A DNA stretch of 59,380 bases. It comes from Burkholderiales bacterium. GTDB lineage: Bacteria > Pseudomonadota > Gammaproteobacteria > Burkholderiales > Burkholderiaceae_C. A program made the translations under genes and the position numbers. Every line of letters starts with the position of its first letter. Within the stretch, counting starts at the first letter, position 1. The DNA lies in assembly GCA_027484405.1 (NCBI GenBank), contig JAIXTA010000064.1, forward strand, positions 1-59,380. The letters are read 5' to 3'. The notes beneath the pieces were generated by a model. It did not search any database. It was given only the letters and a program-made list of their open reading frames with translations, and had not been told where the DNA came from. Positions 28,275-38,631 of this stretch are shown here, one piece after another.

Positions 28275-29486
28275 TTACGCGACGGCGTACCGGCGAAGAC
28301 GAAGCGACATGTCCGCGAGCGCCTGCACGCCGCTGGCTTCTGCCTTGGCGCACCAGTCCTGCAGCTTCTTGATCAGTTGCTCGCGCGATTCTGATGATCG
28401 CGCCCAGATCTGAGCCAGTTCGTCACGCATTTCGTACAGCTTCTTGAGCTTTTCGCTCTGGGCCAGAACGTCGGCCAGATGAGCGCGCGCATCTGCCGAG
28501 AGCTTGCTTGCGTCGACCTGCAGCCAGCGCTTTGCGGACTTCACCTGCTCGCACTCACCGCCGCGCTGGGCAAACAACTTGGCGCGCTCGGACTTGTACG
28601 CAGCCTTGAGCGTCTTGGCGTACGTACGCATGACCTCGAATCGATGAGCCACGATGGCGTCGAGGGTCTGACCGTCCGCCTGGGCCTTGGCCGTGGCTTG
28701 CAGTTTCAGCTTGGGAATGGTCTTTCGCGCCTTGGCCAGCCCTAGGATCTCAAGCAGGCGGATGTACATCCAGCCAATATCGAACTCATACCAGCGGGCC
28801 GACAGCTTCGCGGACGAGGCAAAAGCGTGGTGATTGTTGTGCAACTCCTCGCCGCCGATGATGATGCCCCACGGCAGGATGTTGGTCGAGGCGTCCGGGC
28901 AGTCGAAGTTGCGATAGCCGTGCGTATGGCCCGTGCCGTTGATGATGCCGGCTGCCGTGATCGGGATCCACATCAGCTGGACAGCCCACACCGTGAGACC
29001 CGCTGCACCAAACAGCGCCAGATCGATCAGCAGCATCACGCCCATGCCCTGCCATGTGAAGCGTGAATACACATTGCGCTCCACCCAGTCCTCCGGACAA
29101 CCGTGCTTGTAGCGCTCGATGGTTTCCAGATTCTTGGCTTCAGCGCGATACATCGAGACACCGAAGCGCAGAATCGTCCAGTGGCCATGGACCTGCGGGC
29201 TGTGCGGATCATCCGGCGTCTCGCACTTGGCGTGGTGTTTGCGATGGATGGCTACCCACTCGCGCGTGACCATGCCGGTGGTCAGCCACAGCCAGAGACG
29301 GAAGAAGTGGGACACCACCGGATGCAGGTCCAGCGCCCGGTGCGCCATTGCACGGTGCAGGTAGATCGTGACCGACGCGATCGTGATGTGCGTCAGCACG
29401 AGCAGCACAGCCAGCAGTTGCCACCCGGACAAGTCGAGCAAGCCGGTGTTGAAGAACCCGACCACGCCGTCGATGAAACCTGTCAT
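28275..29486 (-). CDS. Acyl-lipid/acyl-CoA fatty acid desaturase with C-terminal helical extension
   Basis: A 403-residue membrane di-iron desaturase of the delta-9 type. The three histidine boxes are YLHRAMAHRA, WVAIHRKHHAKC and GGEELHNNHHAFAS, with a fourth histidine site at GTGHTHGYRNFDC. Transmembrane pairs lie at about residues 18-45 and 150-185. After residue ~255 an extension of about 145 residues, charged and predicted helical or coiled (KTLKAAYKSERAKLFAQRGG, then LADVLAQSEKLKKLYEMR), is added to the catalytic core. GGAGTGAGG precedes the ATG. It follows the MscS-type channel gene by 7 bases. It probably adjusts membrane fluidity. Confidence 0.93.
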   Translation of the reverse strand: MTGFIDGVVGFFNTGLLDLSGWQLLAVLLVLTHITIASVTIYLHRAMAHRALDLHPVVSHFFRLWLWLTTGMVTREWVAIHRKHHAKCETPDDPHSPQVHGHWTILRFGVSMYRAEAKNLETIERYKHGCPEDWVERNVYSRFTWQGMGVMLLIDLALFGAAGLTVWAVQLMWIPITAAGIINGTGHTHGYRNFDCPDASTNILPWGIIIGGEELHNNHHAFASSAKLSARWYEFDIGWMYIRLLEILGLAKARKTIPKLKLQATAKAQADGQTLDAIVAHRFEVMRTYAKTLKAAYKSERAKLFAQRGGECEQVKSAKRWLQVDASKLSADARAHLADVLAQSEKLKKLYEMRDELAQIWARSSESREQLIKKLQDWCAKAEASGVQALADMSLRLRRYAVA

Positions 29487-29493
29487 TTAGTCC

Positions 29494-30846
29494 TCACTCC
29501 TTGTGAACGTCTGAGTTTAGGCCGACCTTCGCAGAAACAACGCGTTCCGAAACCGTACTGTTGAGGTGGATCACACGTTGCGGATATGGCACCGCAATGC
29601 CGTCCGCCTTGAATCGCGCCCAGACTGCCCTCGCCACATCAGACCGTACGCCGCCTGTTCCGTTCTCGGGATCAGGGATCAAGAAACTGAGTTGCAAATC
29701 GATTCCATCGGCGCCGAAGCCCAACACCAGAGCATTGGGTGCAGGCTCTGCAACAACCCGCGGATGCTGGCCAGCGCACTCCGTCAGAATGTGCAGCGCG
29801 AGGTCCAGATCGCTTTCATAGCTCACGCTCACGGGTAGCTTGACCTGCGTGCGCGAGTCCGAGTGCGTGTTGTTCTGCACCGGAGTCGAAACCAGCATCT
29901 CGTTGGGAATGATCGCCTCACTGGAGTCAAACCCCTGGACAACCGTGTAGCGTGTGGTGATCTGCGTGACACGGCCGTAGTACTTGTCCACGGTGATCAT
30001 GTCGCCGATCTTCACGGATCGGTCCAGCAGGATGATGAAGCCCGAGACGTAGTTGCTGGCAATGCGCTGCAGACCAAGCCCGAGGCCGACGCCCAGCGCG
30101 CCGCCGAACACCGACAGCGCGCCGAGCGGAAAGCCGACGATCGACAGCCCGAGCAGTATCCCGACCAGCAGCAAGACTGCCTTGGCCACGCGGGACAGCA
30201 CGACGCGTGTGCTGGAGTCCAGCACATGCGCCTTGTTCAGCTGCGCCTCGATCGCCGTGCCCGCCCATAGCGCACCGAGCAGGGTCACGCCCACCGCAAC
30301 CACGCCTGCGAGCAGCTCGGCCACATTGACCTTGGTGCTGCCGATCGAGAACGCAAAGCCTTCAAGCCAGTCCCAGACCGGCCGGTACCACCCGGTGACG
30401 AGCAGCAGCAGCGTCAACCAGAGCAGCATGACGATCCAGCGCTCGAAGGACTCGATCCACGCTGCCGCCTTAAAGCTGGTACGCAGGACGTGCACAACCA
30501 GACGCACAACCGCGAACGTTCCCATCCACAGCAGCGCAATGCGGACCAGCACGGTGTTCAGCTCGTGGTGCTGCAGCACCGTGCGAAGCAGGATCAGGAC
30601 CAGCAGCGCGATCAAGGGCGTGCTGATGCGCAGCGTCAATTTGCCTGCGGCAATCTGCGCCTCGTGCCGGGTGCTCAGCCAGCGGGTTGCCGCCCAGCCC
30701 AGCGCAAGCGCCAGCGCAATGGCCGCCAGTTGCCAAAGCACTGCGGCGCCACGCAGGTCCGCCAGCAATTCGGCCAGATCCTGGAAGAAGTCAAGTTCTG
30801 TGGCGTGCGTGGACGCATGCACAGCAGGTGCAGCAGGGGGGGTCAA
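29494..30846 (-). CDS. MscS-family mechanosensitive channel
   Basis: A 450-residue protein with four to five N-terminal transmembrane helices and the MscS core. The pore helix is Gly/Ala-rich (SVFGGALGVGLGLGLQRIAS), followed by NYVSGFIILLDRSVKIGDMI and the beta domain TVDKYYGRVTQITTRYTVVQ. VPYPQRVIHL closes the C-terminal cage. It would open on membrane tension to relieve osmotic shock. The frame starts with TTG 30846, which has GAGG eight bases upstream. It ends 7 bases before the desaturase gene, linking two membrane-state functions in one transcript. Confidence 0.92.
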   Translation of the reverse strand: MTPPAAPAVHASTHATELDFFQDLAELLADLRGAAVLWQLAAIALALALGWAATRWLSTRHEAQIAAGKLTLRISTPLIALLVLILLRTVLQHHELNTVLVRIALLWMGTFAVVRLVVHVLRTSFKAAAWIESFERWIVMLLWLTLLLLVTGWYRPVWDWLEGFAFSIGSTKVNVAELLAGVVAVGVTLLGALWAGTAIEAQLNKAHVLDSSTRVVLSRVAKAVLLLVGILLGLSIVGFPLGALSVFGGALGVGLGLGLQRIASNYVSGFIILLDRSVKIGDMITVDKYYGRVTQITTRYTVVQGFDSSEAIIPNEMLVSTPVQNNTHSDSRTQVKLPVSVSYESDLDLALHILTECAGQHPRVVAEPAPNALVLGFGADGIDLQLSFLIPDPENGTGGVRSDVARAVWARFKADGIAVPYPQRVIHLNSTVSERVVSAKVGLNSDVHKE

Positions 30847-30877
30847 GACACAATCCTCGCAAGATCAGGTTCGGCAC

Positions 30878-32197
30878 TCAAGCCGGGCTGCGCTCCAGCA
30901 CGGCGGCAAAGAATCCGTCCGTATGGTGCACGTGAGGCAGCAGCTGCAGGTGCTCGCCGCGTGGTGCCGGGATGTCGTCAGGCCAATCGATGGCGGCACG
31001 CAGCAGAGCCGAGGCATCCAGAAGCGTGAACCCCGCGTTCCCGGCTGCAAAGGCCTGCACCACAGCGGCATTTTCCTCATTGAGGATGCTGCACGTGGCG
31101 TAGACCAGTCGGCCACCCGGTTTGACCAGGCGAGCAGCACTGCGCAGGATGGCGAGCTGCTTGGCGTGCAGCTCGGTCACGTTGGACGCTTGCTGCCGCC
31201 ACTTGAGATCGGGATTGCGGCGCAGGGTACCCAGACCGCTGCAGGGCGCATCCACCAGTACACGGTCCAGCTTGCCGGCCAGGCGCTTCACGCGGGGATC
31301 GTTCTCGCTCTCGATGGCAATGCTGACCACGTTGGACAGACCGCTTCGTGCGAGCCGCGGCTTGAGCTTGTCCAGTCGTCTGGTCGATACATCAAAGGCA
31401 TAGACCCGGCCCGTCCCGCGCATCTGCGCGCCGATGGCCAGGGTCTTGCCCCCAGCACCTGCGCAGAAGTCGGCCACCATTTCACCGCGGCGCGCGCCCA
31501 GCAGCAGCGCGAGCAGCTGAGAACCCTCATCCTGCACCTCGATGGCGCCCTGCTCGAACAATGCCGACTTGCTCACGTTAGGACGCCCTCCAACCCGGAT
31601 CCCCCATGGGGACAGGGGGGTCGGTTCTGCATCGAGTCCGCTTGCCCGCAAGGCTTGCAGGGCGCTGTCGCGGTCCGACTTCAGCAGATTGACGCGCAGG
31701 TCGAGCGGCGCACTCTGGTTGAGCGAAAGCAGCAGCTCGCCTGCAGGCACCTCGCCCAGTTCTGAACTGAGGCGTTCGAAGAGCCAGTCGGGCGCACTCA
31801 GGCGCACCGCCGGCGGCAAGGTATCCGGGTCGGTGCGCAGCAGGCCGGCAGCCTTCTTCGCCAGCGGCTCGGGAACGGCGCGCGCAAGGGCTGCCGCTCC
31901 ACCATGACGCGCAATGGCAAGGAGCGCCAGGCGCTGCAGGGGCGCGGTATCGAGCTGTGTTGCAAGATGCTCAAACAGTCGCTTCTCACGCAACACGGCA
32001 AACACGGTCTCCGCCAGCCAGGCCCGATCGCGCACACCGAGTTCGCGCTCGCCGCGCAGATAGCGGGACACGACCGCATCGGCCGGATACTGGAAGCGCA
32101 GCACCTCACCGAGCGCACCCACCACGTGGCGCAGGGTGCCCGGCGCAATCGGGCCGTCCGGGAAGCCGCTGGCCACTGAGTCCTTTGTGCCCTTCAT
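30878..32197 (-). CDS. RsmB/NOP-family RNA 5-methylcytosine methyltransferase
   Basis: A 439-residue protein with an N-terminal NusB-like region (VVGALGEVLRFQYPADAVVS) and a C-terminal RsmB/NOP2/Sun methyltransferase. SAM binding is ADFCAGAGGKTLAIGAQM; the two catalytic cysteine motifs are DAPCSGLGTLRRNPD and YATCSILNEEN. The target is probably 16S rRNA cytosine 967 or a similar site, as for RsmB, but orthology to RsmB rather than another Nop-type enzyme is not certain. Its ATG shares one base with the stop of purN (TGATG). Confidence 0.88.
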   Translation of the reverse strand: MKGTKDSVASGFPDGPIAPGTLRHVVGALGEVLRFQYPADAVVSRYLRGERELGVRDRAWLAETVFAVLREKRLFEHLATQLDTAPLQRLALLAIARHGGAAALARAVPEPLAKKAAGLLRTDPDTLPPAVRLSAPDWLFERLSSELGEVPAGELLLSLNQSAPLDLRVNLLKSDRDSALQALRASGLDAEPTPLSPWGIRVGGRPNVSKSALFEQGAIEVQDEGSQLLALLLGARRGEMVADFCAGAGGKTLAIGAQMRGTGRVYAFDVSTRRLDKLKPRLARSGLSNVVSIAIESENDPRVKRLAGKLDRVLVDAPCSGLGTLRRNPDLKWRQQASNVTELHAKQLAILRSAARLVKPGGRLVYATCSILNEENAAVVQAFAAGNAGFTLLDASALLRAAIDWPDDIPAPRGEHLQLLPHVHHTDGFFAAVLERSPA

Positions 32198-32832
32198 CAG
32201 TGTCCCACCACGAGGGTGGGCATGCCGGCAACCACCACCTGACGCCCCTCTATCACGACGCGCTCTTCCACAAGCCCGCGGACTACCGCGGGCAGCAGCT
32301 TGTGCTCCTGCGCGAGCACACGGTCAGCGAGGGCATCCTCGGTGTCGTCGGCCAGCACCGGGACAATGGCCTGCGCAATGATCGGTCCGCCGTCCACCGC
32401 AGGGGTCACGAAGTGCACGGTGCAGCCGTGCACGCGAACACCCGCAGCAAGCGCCTGTCGGTGCGTTGCCAGGCCTGGGAAGGCCGGCAACAGGCTGGGG
32501 TGGATGTTCACCAGACGACCGCGGAAGCTGTTCACGAACCCCTCGGACAGCACGCGCATGAATCCCGCAAGGATCACGTAGTCGGCGCGCAAGGCCTCGA
32601 GCGTCTTCTTGAGCATGGCATCGAAGGCCTCTCGCCCGGCGAATTGCTTGTGGTCGATGACCTGTGTGGGAATGCCGGCGGCGCGTGCCACGTCCAGACC
32701 GGCCGCATTCGGTCGGCTGCTGATGACGGCGACGATCTTGCATGGCCACTTTTCGGCGGCGTGGGCCTTGAGGATGGCTTCCATGTTGGAGCCGCGGCCT
32801 GAAATGAGGATGGCAATGTTTTTGTGCTTCAC
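32197..32832 (-). CDS. purN: Phosphoribosylglycinamide formyltransferase
   Basis: A 211-residue enzyme that transfers a formyl group from 10-formyl-THF to GAR in purine synthesis. Substrate phosphate is held by [12 protein letters not shown]. Active-site segments are [35 protein letters not shown] with the catalytic Asn and His, and [19 protein letters not shown] with the catalytic Asp. The start is GTG 32832. It is coupled to the downstream RNA methyltransferase gene by the one-base overlap TGATG. Confidence 0.96.
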   Translation of the reverse strand: MKHKNIAILISGRGSNMEAILKAHAAEKWPCKIVAVISSRPNAAGLDVARAAGIPTQVIDHKQFAGREAFDAMLKKTLEALRADYVILAGFMRVLSEGFVNSFRGRLVNIHPSLLPAFPGLATHRQALAAGVRVHGCTVHFVTPAVDGGPIIAQAIVPVLADDTEDALADRVLAQEHKLLPAVVRGLVEERVVIEGRQVVVAGMPTLVVGH

Positions 32833-33068
32833 GCCACGATTGTAGGCGGCGGGTGAGTGAAAACCCCCGTCCGGCTCGTGTGCCTGCCATACACTCGCCC
32901 GCGCAAGTGCTCATGCGGTGCGAGAGAAGAAGCTGCGGCCGACACCCCTGCCGGTCGAGCGGCTCAACCCTTCCTGACGCTCCCCCTGATCGTCTTGCCC
33001 GGGCGCCCCGCCCTCCCGCATGCGGGCTGCCCGGTGGATCAAAAAACTCTCATCAAGGATCGATTTAC

Positions 33069-33272
33069 ATGGCTACAGGCGTCGTCAAGTGGTTCAACGA
33101 AACCAAGGGATTCGGTTTCATTGCATCCGATGAAGGTGGTCCGGACGTGTTTGCCCACTTTTCTGCCATCCAGGGCACGGGTTTCCGCACCCTGACCGAG
33201 AACCAGCGCGTGACCTTCGATGTCACCGATGGTCCGAAGGGCAAGCAGGCGTCCAACATCAAGCCCGCCTGA
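33069..33272 (+). CDS. Cold-shock domain protein (CspA family)
   Basis: A 67-residue cold-shock protein with RNP1 (KGFGFI) and RNP2 (VFAHFSAI) in [14 protein letters not shown] and [12 protein letters not shown]. It binds single-stranded nucleic acid and acts as an RNA chaperone. AAGGA lies about ten bases before ATG 33069. The gap to purN on the other strand (32833-33068, 236 bases) leaves room for the long leader typical of csp genes. A strong terminator follows. Confidence 0.96.
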   Translation: MATGVVKWFNETKGFGFIASDEGGPDVFAHFSAIQGTGFRTLTENQRVTFDVTDGPKGKQASNIKPA

Positions 33273-33303
33273 TTCGTCGCCCGTACCGGACGATTCAGTG
33301 CGC

Positions 33304-33329
33304 AAAGAGCCCGCTTGAGCGGGCTCTTT
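33304..33329 (+). terminator. Rho-independent terminator of the cold-shock gene
   Basis: AAAGAGCCCGC (33304-33314) and its complement (33319-33329), loop TTGA, ending in TTT and followed by GCCTTT. It starts 31 bases past the stop. Confidence 0.9.
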
Positions 33330-33391
33330 GCCTTTCCGGGGCTTGTCACTGCAATCATTCGCGGCTCAAACCTCGATTTCGGGAGCGCAAG

Positions 33392-33787
33392 ATGGGTGTA
33401 TTCAAGTGGATCGGCGTTCTGCTGGCTGCGGTCGGCTGGCTGTGCGGCGCGGTGCTGGTGGCCGCACCGTTGATGAGCAGCTTCAGCGGCTCACCCACCC
33501 TGCTCTGGCTGCTTTTCCTGTTCTGTTTCTCGACCGGCGTGTTCACGGCCCTGTCCGGCGTGGGCGAGCTGTCCACCGGGTGGATCCTGAACATCTCCGG
33601 CATCGGGCTGCTGCTGCTCGCGCTGGCCAGCGGCGCACTGATGCTCGCGGGCGCACTGGGGCTGGGTACGGGCCAGGCAACGCTCACGCACTGGATCATG
33701 TTCTTCGGCGGCATCTTCATCGCGCCGACGCTGATGTGGGGCGCTGCTGCGGTCGAGCGCCTCAAGCGTGGGCAAAACGCCTCATAG
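33392..33787 (+). CDS. Four-helix membrane protein of unknown function
   Basis: A 131-residue protein with four hydrophobic helices: IGVLLAAVGWLCGAVLVAA, LLWLLFLFCFSTGVFTAL, ILNISGIGLLLLALASGALM and IMFFGGIFIAPTLMWGAAAV. The C-terminus is basic (VERLKRGQNAS). GGGAG lies about six bases before ATG 33392. No family is recognised. It stands alone between the cold-shock terminator and a palindromic repeat upstream of ribF. Confidence 0.72.
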   Translation: MGVFKWIGVLLAAVGWLCGAVLVAAPLMSSFSGSPTLLWLLFLFCFSTGVFTALSGVGELSTGWILNISGIGLLLLALASGALMLAGALGLGTGQATLTHWIMFFGGIFIAPTLMWGAAAVERLKRGQNAS

Positions 33788-33873
33788 AGACCACCCAAGG
33801 TGCTGCTCGCTGTCCTGGCATTGAAGAAAGCGAGCACGGTGAGCGCCTCCGGGCGTGAGGCTGCCGCACTACC

Positions 33874-33938
33874 TTCCCGCTTGTCTGGCGCGGCTTTCCA
33901 GCCGATTTGGCCTGAAAACCCGCATGAATGCTTGATTT
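33874..33938 (+). repeat. Dispersed palindromic repeat, copy B
   Basis: The head TTCCCGCTTGTC is followed by GCGGCTTTCCAGCC and, after a short loop, GGCCTGAAAACCCGCATGAA. The two arms pair with two mismatches, so this copy is degenerate. It lies about 90 bases behind the small membrane protein gene and 45 bases before ribF. Confidence 0.75.
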
Positions 33939-33981
33939 TGCAATTCGCTTCGGGGCGTGGCGGCCCCCTACAATCGGCCGT

Positions 33982-35016
33982 ATGCGAATCCTCCGCGGCC
34001 TGCCGCTCACTCCCTCGAACCGCGACACCGCCCTGGCCATCGGCAACTTCGATGGCGTTCACCGCGGGCACCAGGCCCTGATCGACGCCCTCAAGGCCCA
34101 CGCCCGGCCACGCGGTCTGGCCTGCGCAGTCATGAGCTTCGAGCCTCATCCGCGTCAGTATTTCGCGCAGGCCGCCGGCAAGCCGCAGGCTGCTCCCAGC
34201 CGCATCTCCACCCTGCGCGACCGGCTCGACACCCTCGCCGCGCACGGCGTGGACACCACCTTCCTGCTGCGCTTCAACCGCGCCCTGGCGGGCATGACCG
34301 CCGAGGATTTCGTGCGCGAGCTGCTGGTGGCGGCCTGCCGCGCCCGGTTTGTGATGGTCGGCGAGGACTTCCGCTTCGGCAGCAAGCGCGCTGGAGACGT
34401 GACCCTGCTGCAGCGCATGGGTACCGAGCTGGGCTTTGCCGTCTCGACCCTGTCGGACGTGAAGGAAAACGGCGAGCGCATCTCCAGCAGCCTGGTCCGC
34501 CGGGCCCTGGCCGATGGCGACATGAACCTCGCCGCCGAGCTGCTGGGCCGGCCCTATGGCATCTCGGGCCACGTGGTGCACGGCGCCAAGCTCGGCCGCA
34601 CGCTCGACTTCCCGACCCTGAACCTGCGCCTGCCGGCCGCCGAGCGCTTCGGCGAACCGGCCGCGCGTGGCATTTTCGTGGTGCAGGTGCATGGTTTGGC
34701 GCCCGGGCCGCTGCCCGGCGTGGCCAGTCTCGGCCTGCGCCCCACGGTGGATGATTCGGGCCTGTGGCTGCTCGAAACCCACCTGCTCGACTGGCAGGGC
34801 GACGCCTATGGGAAAATCGTCCGCGTGGAACTGCTCAAAAAGCTTCGTGACGAGGAAAAGTACGACGGCCTGGCGGCACTGACCGCGGCCATCGCCCGCG
34901 ACGCCGCGGCGGCGCGCGCCTGGTTTGCAGCCGCTGCGCCAGCAACAAGCACGGCGCCAACCCCGGTCACCACCGCGTCCCGGCCCCTCGGCGCCCCACG
35001 AATTAGCCTGGGGTGA
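33982..35016 (+). CDS. ribF: Bifunctional riboflavin kinase / FAD synthetase
   Basis: A 344-residue enzyme that makes FMN and FAD. The N-terminal FAD synthetase domain shows the nucleotidyl transferase motif [16 protein letters not shown], plus [12 protein letters not shown] and [14 protein letters not shown]. The C-terminal riboflavin kinase domain shows [13 protein letters not shown] and [15 protein letters not shown]. It has an extra Ala/Pro/Thr-rich tail of about 30 residues after the kinase fold. It precedes ileS, lspA and coaBC on the same strand, a conserved order in betaproteobacteria. Confidence 0.96.
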   Translation: MRILRGLPLTPSNRDTALAIGNFDGVHRGHQALIDALKAHARPRGLACAVMSFEPHPRQYFAQAAGKPQAAPSRISTLRDRLDTLAAHGVDTTFLLRFNRALAGMTAEDFVRELLVAACRARFVMVGEDFRFGSKRAGDVTLLQRMGTELGFAVSTLSDVKENGERISSSLVRRALADGDMNLAAELLGRPYGISGHVVHGAKLGRTLDFPTLNLRLPAAERFGEPAARGIFVVQVHGLAPGPLPGVASLGLRPTVDDSGLWLLETHLLDWQGDAYGKIVRVELLKKLRDEEKYDGLAALTAAIARDAAAARAWFAAAAPATSTAPTPVTTASRPLGAPRISLG

Positions 35017-35137
35017 GCCAGGCAGCCGTCCACCCACGTGGCCGCGCCCTCACCCCGAACATCGCCTCGCTCGTCCTGCCCGCGCGCCGCACCCCGCGCC
35101 CGGCGGGCCGCCCAAGATCCTGCCGAGACCGCAATCC

Positions 35138-37978
35138 ATGTCCGAAGACAGCAAGAAGCCCGATTACCGATCGACCCTGAACCTGCCCGACACCCCCTTC
35201 CCCATGCGCGGCGACCTGCCCAAGCGCGAGCCGCAGTGGGTCAAGGACTGGGAGGACAAGGGCGTCTACATGGCCATCCGCCGCGCCAGCGCCGGGCGGC
35301 CCAAGTTCATCCTGCACGACGGCCCGCCCTACGCCAACGGCGACCTGCACATCGGTCACGCAGTCAACAAGATCCTCACGGACATCGTCGTCAAGACCCG
35401 CACCATGGCCGGCTTCGATGCGCCCTATGTGCCCGGCTGGGACTGCCACGGCATGCCGATCGAGATCCGGATCGAGAAGGAGTTCGGCAAGCACCTGCCC
35501 ACCGACGAGCTCCAGCGCAAGGCCCGCGCCTACGCCGAAACGCAGATCGACAAGCAGCGCGTGGACTTCAAGCGCCTGGGCGTGCTCGGTGACTGGGGCA
35601 ACCCCTACAAGACCATGGCCTACAAGAACGAGGCCGACGAGATCCGCGCCCTCTCCAAGATCGTCGAGAAGGGCTTCGTGTTCCGCGGCCTGAAGCCGGT
35701 GAACTGGTGCTTCGACTGCGGCAGCGCCCTGGCCGAGGCCGAGGTCGAGTACCAGGACAAGGTGGACTTTGCCGTGGACGTGGCCTTCCCGATCAGCGTG
35801 GAAGATGCCCCTGCATTGGCCAAGGCGTTCGGGCTGAAGAGGCTGCCCAAGCCAGCCGCCATCGTGATCTGGACCACCACGCCCTGGACCATCCCGTCCA
35901 ACCAGGCGCTGAACCTGCACCCGGAGTTCGAGTACGCGCTGATCGATGCGGGCGACCGGATGTTCGTGATCGCCAAGGATCTGATCGAGAACAACGCCAA
36001 CCGCTGGAAGCTGGCGAGCTTCACCCTGGTCGGCACGGCCAAGGGTGCGGCGCTGGACGGCCTGCGCTTCCAGCACCCGCTGGCGCATGTGCACGAGGGC
36101 TACAAGCGCTTCAGCCCGGTCTACCTGGGCGACTACGTCACGCTCGAACAGGGCACAGGCGTGGTGCACTCGGCACCGGCCTACGGCGAGGAAGACTTCC
36201 TGTCCTGCAAGGCCCACGGCATGCAGGACGCGGACATCCTCAACCCGGTGCAGGGCGACGGCGTCTACGCCAGCTGGCTGCCCTTCTTTGCCGGCCTGTC
36301 GATCTGGGATGCGAACCCGAAGATCGTCGAGAAGCTGCGCGAGGCGGGCACCCTGCTCTTTGCCGAGAAGTTCAAGCACAGCTACATGCACTGCTGGCGC
36401 CATAAGACGCCCATCATCTATCGCGCCACGAGCCAGTGGTTTGCCGGCATGGACCGCACCGGCCACGGCGACACGCACACCCTGCGCGAGACGGCGCTGG
36501 CCGCCATCGAGGCCACGCAGTTCTTCCCCGCCTGGGGCAAGCCGCGCCTGCAGAACATGATTGCCCACCGGCCAGACTGGACCCTGTCGCGCCAGCGCCA
36601 GTGGGGTGTGCCCATGGCCTTCCTGGTGCACAAGGAGAGCGGCGAGCTGCATCCGCGCACGCTTGAGTTGCTCGAAGCCGTGGCCAAGCGCGTGGAGCTG
36701 GGGGGCATCGAGAGCTGGCAGACCGTGACGGCGGCCGAGCTGCTCGCCGAGATCGGCTGCGCGGCCGACGCGCCGATGTATGTCAAGAACAAGGACACCC
36801 TGGATGTCTGGTTCGACTCCGGCACCACGCACATGCACGTGATGCTGGGCTCGCACCCCGCCGACCACCAGTGGCCTGCCGACCTGTACCTCGAAGGCAG
36901 CGACCAGCACCGCGGCTGGTTCCATTCGTCCCTGCTCACCGGCGCCATGCTGCAGGGCCGCGCGCCCTACAAGGCCCTGCTCACCCACGGTTTTGCCGTG
37001 GATGGCGAAGGCAAGAAGATGAGCAAGAGCGTGGGCAATGTGGTGGTGCCGCAGGAGGTCTCCAACAAGCTGGGCGCCGAGATCCTGCGCCTGTGGGTAG
37101 CCAGCACCGACGACTCCGGCGACCTCTCGATCGACGACGAGATCCTCAAGCGCGTGGTGGAGATCTACCGCCGCGTGCGCAACACGCTCAAGTTCCTGCT
37201 GGCCAACATCAGCGACTTCGACGCGGCCACCGACGCAGTGCCGGTGGATCAGATGCTCGAGATCGACCGCTACGCGCTGGCGCTGACCGCCCAGCTCGAT
37301 GCGCAGATCCGCGCCAGCAACGCGGCTTACGAGTTCCACCCGGTCATCAGCAAGCTGCAGAACTTCTGCGCCGAAGACCTGGGCGCGTTCTACCTCGACA
37401 TCCTCAAGGACCGGCTCTACACCACCGCACCCAAGAGCCTGGCGCGGCGCAGCGCGCAAACGGCGCTCTCGCACATCACGCGCTGGCTGGTCACGACCAT
37501 GGCACCCTTCCTGAGCTTCACGGCCGAGGAAGCCTGGGGCTTCATCGCGCCGGGTTCGGTGACCGTGTTCACCGAACTCACGCACGAGATTCCCGCGGTG
37601 CATGATGCCGAGGCCCTGCTCCACAAGTGGACGCTGGTGCGCGAATGGAAGCTGGGCGTGACCAAGGCGATTGAAGACCTGCGCATGCAGGGCAAGGTGG
37701 GCGCCAGCCTGCAGGCCGAGCTGGACGTGTGGGCCGAAGGCGAGCTGCTTCACGCCCTGGGCAGCCTGGGTGAGGATCTGCGCTTTGTCACCATCACCAG
37801 CCGGGCCACGGTGCATGCAGGTGCCGAACGCATTGAAGTCACGCCGACCAGCCACAAGAAGTGCGAGCGCTGCTGGCATTGGCGCGCTGACGTGGGCCAC
37901 GACCCGGCACACCCGCACATCTGCGGCCGATGCACATCCAATCTGCACGGCGCGGGCGAGGCTCGGGCCCATGCCTGA
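35138..37978 (+). CDS. ileS: Isoleucyl-tRNA synthetase
   Basis: A 946-residue class I synthetase. The signature HIGH region is [18 protein letters not shown], and KMSKS is seen in [23 protein letters not shown] and [13 protein letters not shown] are typical of bacterial IleRS. The editing domain lies at about residues 200-400 ([20 protein letters not shown]). The C-terminal zinc finger has CERCWHWR and [11 protein letters not shown] 35138 begins the usual [16 protein letters not shown] leader; the frame extends upstream over ribF without meaning. Confidence 0.97.
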   Translation: MSEDSKKPDYRSTLNLPDTPFPMRGDLPKREPQWVKDWEDKGVYMAIRRASAGRPKFILHDGPPYANGDLHIGHAVNKILTDIVVKTRTMAGFDAPYVPGWDCHGMPIEIRIEKEFGKHLPTDELQRKARAYAETQIDKQRVDFKRLGVLGDWGNPYKTMAYKNEADEIRALSKIVEKGFVFRGLKPVNWCFDCGSALAEAEVEYQDKVDFAVDVAFPISVEDAPALAKAFGLKRLPKPAAIVIWTTTPWTIPSNQALNLHPEFEYALIDAGDRMFVIAKDLIENNANRWKLASFTLVGTAKGAALDGLRFQHPLAHVHEGYKRFSPVYLGDYVTLEQGTGVVHSAPAYGEEDFLSCKAHGMQDADILNPVQGDGVYASWLPFFAGLSIWDANPKIVEKLREAGTLLFAEKFKHSYMHCWRHKTPIIYRATSQWFAGMDRTGHGDTHTLRETALAAIEATQFFPAWGKPRLQNMIAHRPDWTLSRQRQWGVPMAFLVHKESGELHPRTLELLEAVAKRVELGGIESWQTVTAAELLAEIGCAADAPMYVKNKDTLDVWFDSGTTHMHVMLGSHPADHQWPADLYLEGSDQHRGWFHSSLLTGAMLQGRAPYKALLTHGFAVDGEGKKMSKSVGNVVVPQEVSNKLGAEILRLWVASTDDSGDLSIDDEILKRVVEIYRRVRNTLKFLLANISDFDAATDAVPVDQMLEIDRYALALTAQLDAQIRASNAAYEFHPVISKLQNFCAEDLGAFYLDILKDRLYTTAPKSLARRSAQTALSHITRWLVTTMAPFLSFTAEEAWGFIAPGSVTVFTELTHEIPAVHDAEALLHKWTLVREWKLGVTKAIEDLRMQGKVGASLQAELDVWAEGELLHALGSLGEDLRFVTITSRATVHAGAERIEVTPTSHKKCERCWHWRADVGHDPAHPHICGRCTSNLHGAGEARAHA

Positions 37979-38006
37979 GCGGCCGCTTGCATCAGAAGCG
38001 AAAGTG

Positions 38007-38071
38007 CTTTCCGCTTGTCCCATGCGGGTTTCCAGCCATTTTGGTCTGGAAACCCGCATGAATGCTCGATC
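38007..38071 (+). repeat. Dispersed palindromic repeat, copy C
   Basis: The head TTTCCGCTTGTCC precedes a perfect 15-bp inverted repeat, CATGCGGGTTTCCAG (38021-38035) and its complement (38046-38060), with loop CCATTTTGGT. The tail is AATGCTCGAT. It fills the ileS-lspA gap. An ATG inside the element (38062) is in frame with lspA but is probably not the start. Confidence 0.88.
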
Positions 38072-38091
38072 TACGTTTTCAGAAAGTCGCC

Positions 38092-38613
38092 GTGAAGCTG
38101 TTTGAATCCGCCATCCCCACGCCACGCCCCTGGTTCGCCCGCGTGCTGCCCTGGCTGCTGATTGCCGGGGTCATCATCGGCCTAGACCAGGTGAGCAAGT
38201 TCTGGATCCTGGCGAACTTCGAGTACCGCGATGTCATGCCCATCACGGGCTTCTTCAACATCGTGCGGGCGCACAACCCCGGCGCGGCGTTCAGCTTTCT
38301 GGCCGGCGCCCCTGGCTGGCAGCGCGAGTTTTTCATCGGCGTGGCGCTCGTTGCCACCGTGCTGATCCTCTGGCAGCTGGGCAAGTACTGGTTTCAGCGC
38401 TGGTATGCGCTTTCGCTGTCGATGATTCTGGGTGGCGCCCTGGGCAACGTGATCGACCGCTGGGAGCACGGCTACGTGGTGGACTTCCTGGACTTCCACA
38501 TCGCCGGCTGGCACTGGCCGGCCTTCAACCTGGCGGATTCCGCCATCGTCGGCGGCGCCATTCTGCTGGTCGTGGATGAATTCATCCGGACTCGCCAGAA
38601 CACGTCGAACTGA
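38092..38613 (+). CDS. lspA: Lipoprotein signal peptidase
   Basis: A 173-residue inner-membrane aspartic protease that cleaves prolipoprotein signal peptides. Four transmembrane segments are visible ([72 protein letters not shown]). The catalytic aspartates are in [14 protein letters not shown] and [12 protein letters not shown] 38092 is preferred because ATG 38062 lies within the palindromic repeat; the choice is not certain. Several lipoproteins in this window would be its clients. Confidence 0.95.
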   Translation: MKLFESAIPTPRPWFARVLPWLLIAGVIIGLDQVSKFWILANFEYRDVMPITGFFNIVRAHNPGAAFSFLAGAPGWQREFFIGVALVATVLILWQLGKYWFQRWYALSLSMILGGALGNVIDRWEHGYVVDFLDFHIAGWHWPAFNLADSAIVGGAILLVVDEFIRTRQNTSN

Positions 38614-38631
38614 ATCCGAAAGGCGCGCACC

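Noticed and set aside
35003-38125. A 1040-residue open frame opposite ileS
   Set aside because: Same cause: it is the GC-driven mirror of ileS, rich in Val, His, Gln and Leu, without a ribosome binding site or any recognisable motif.
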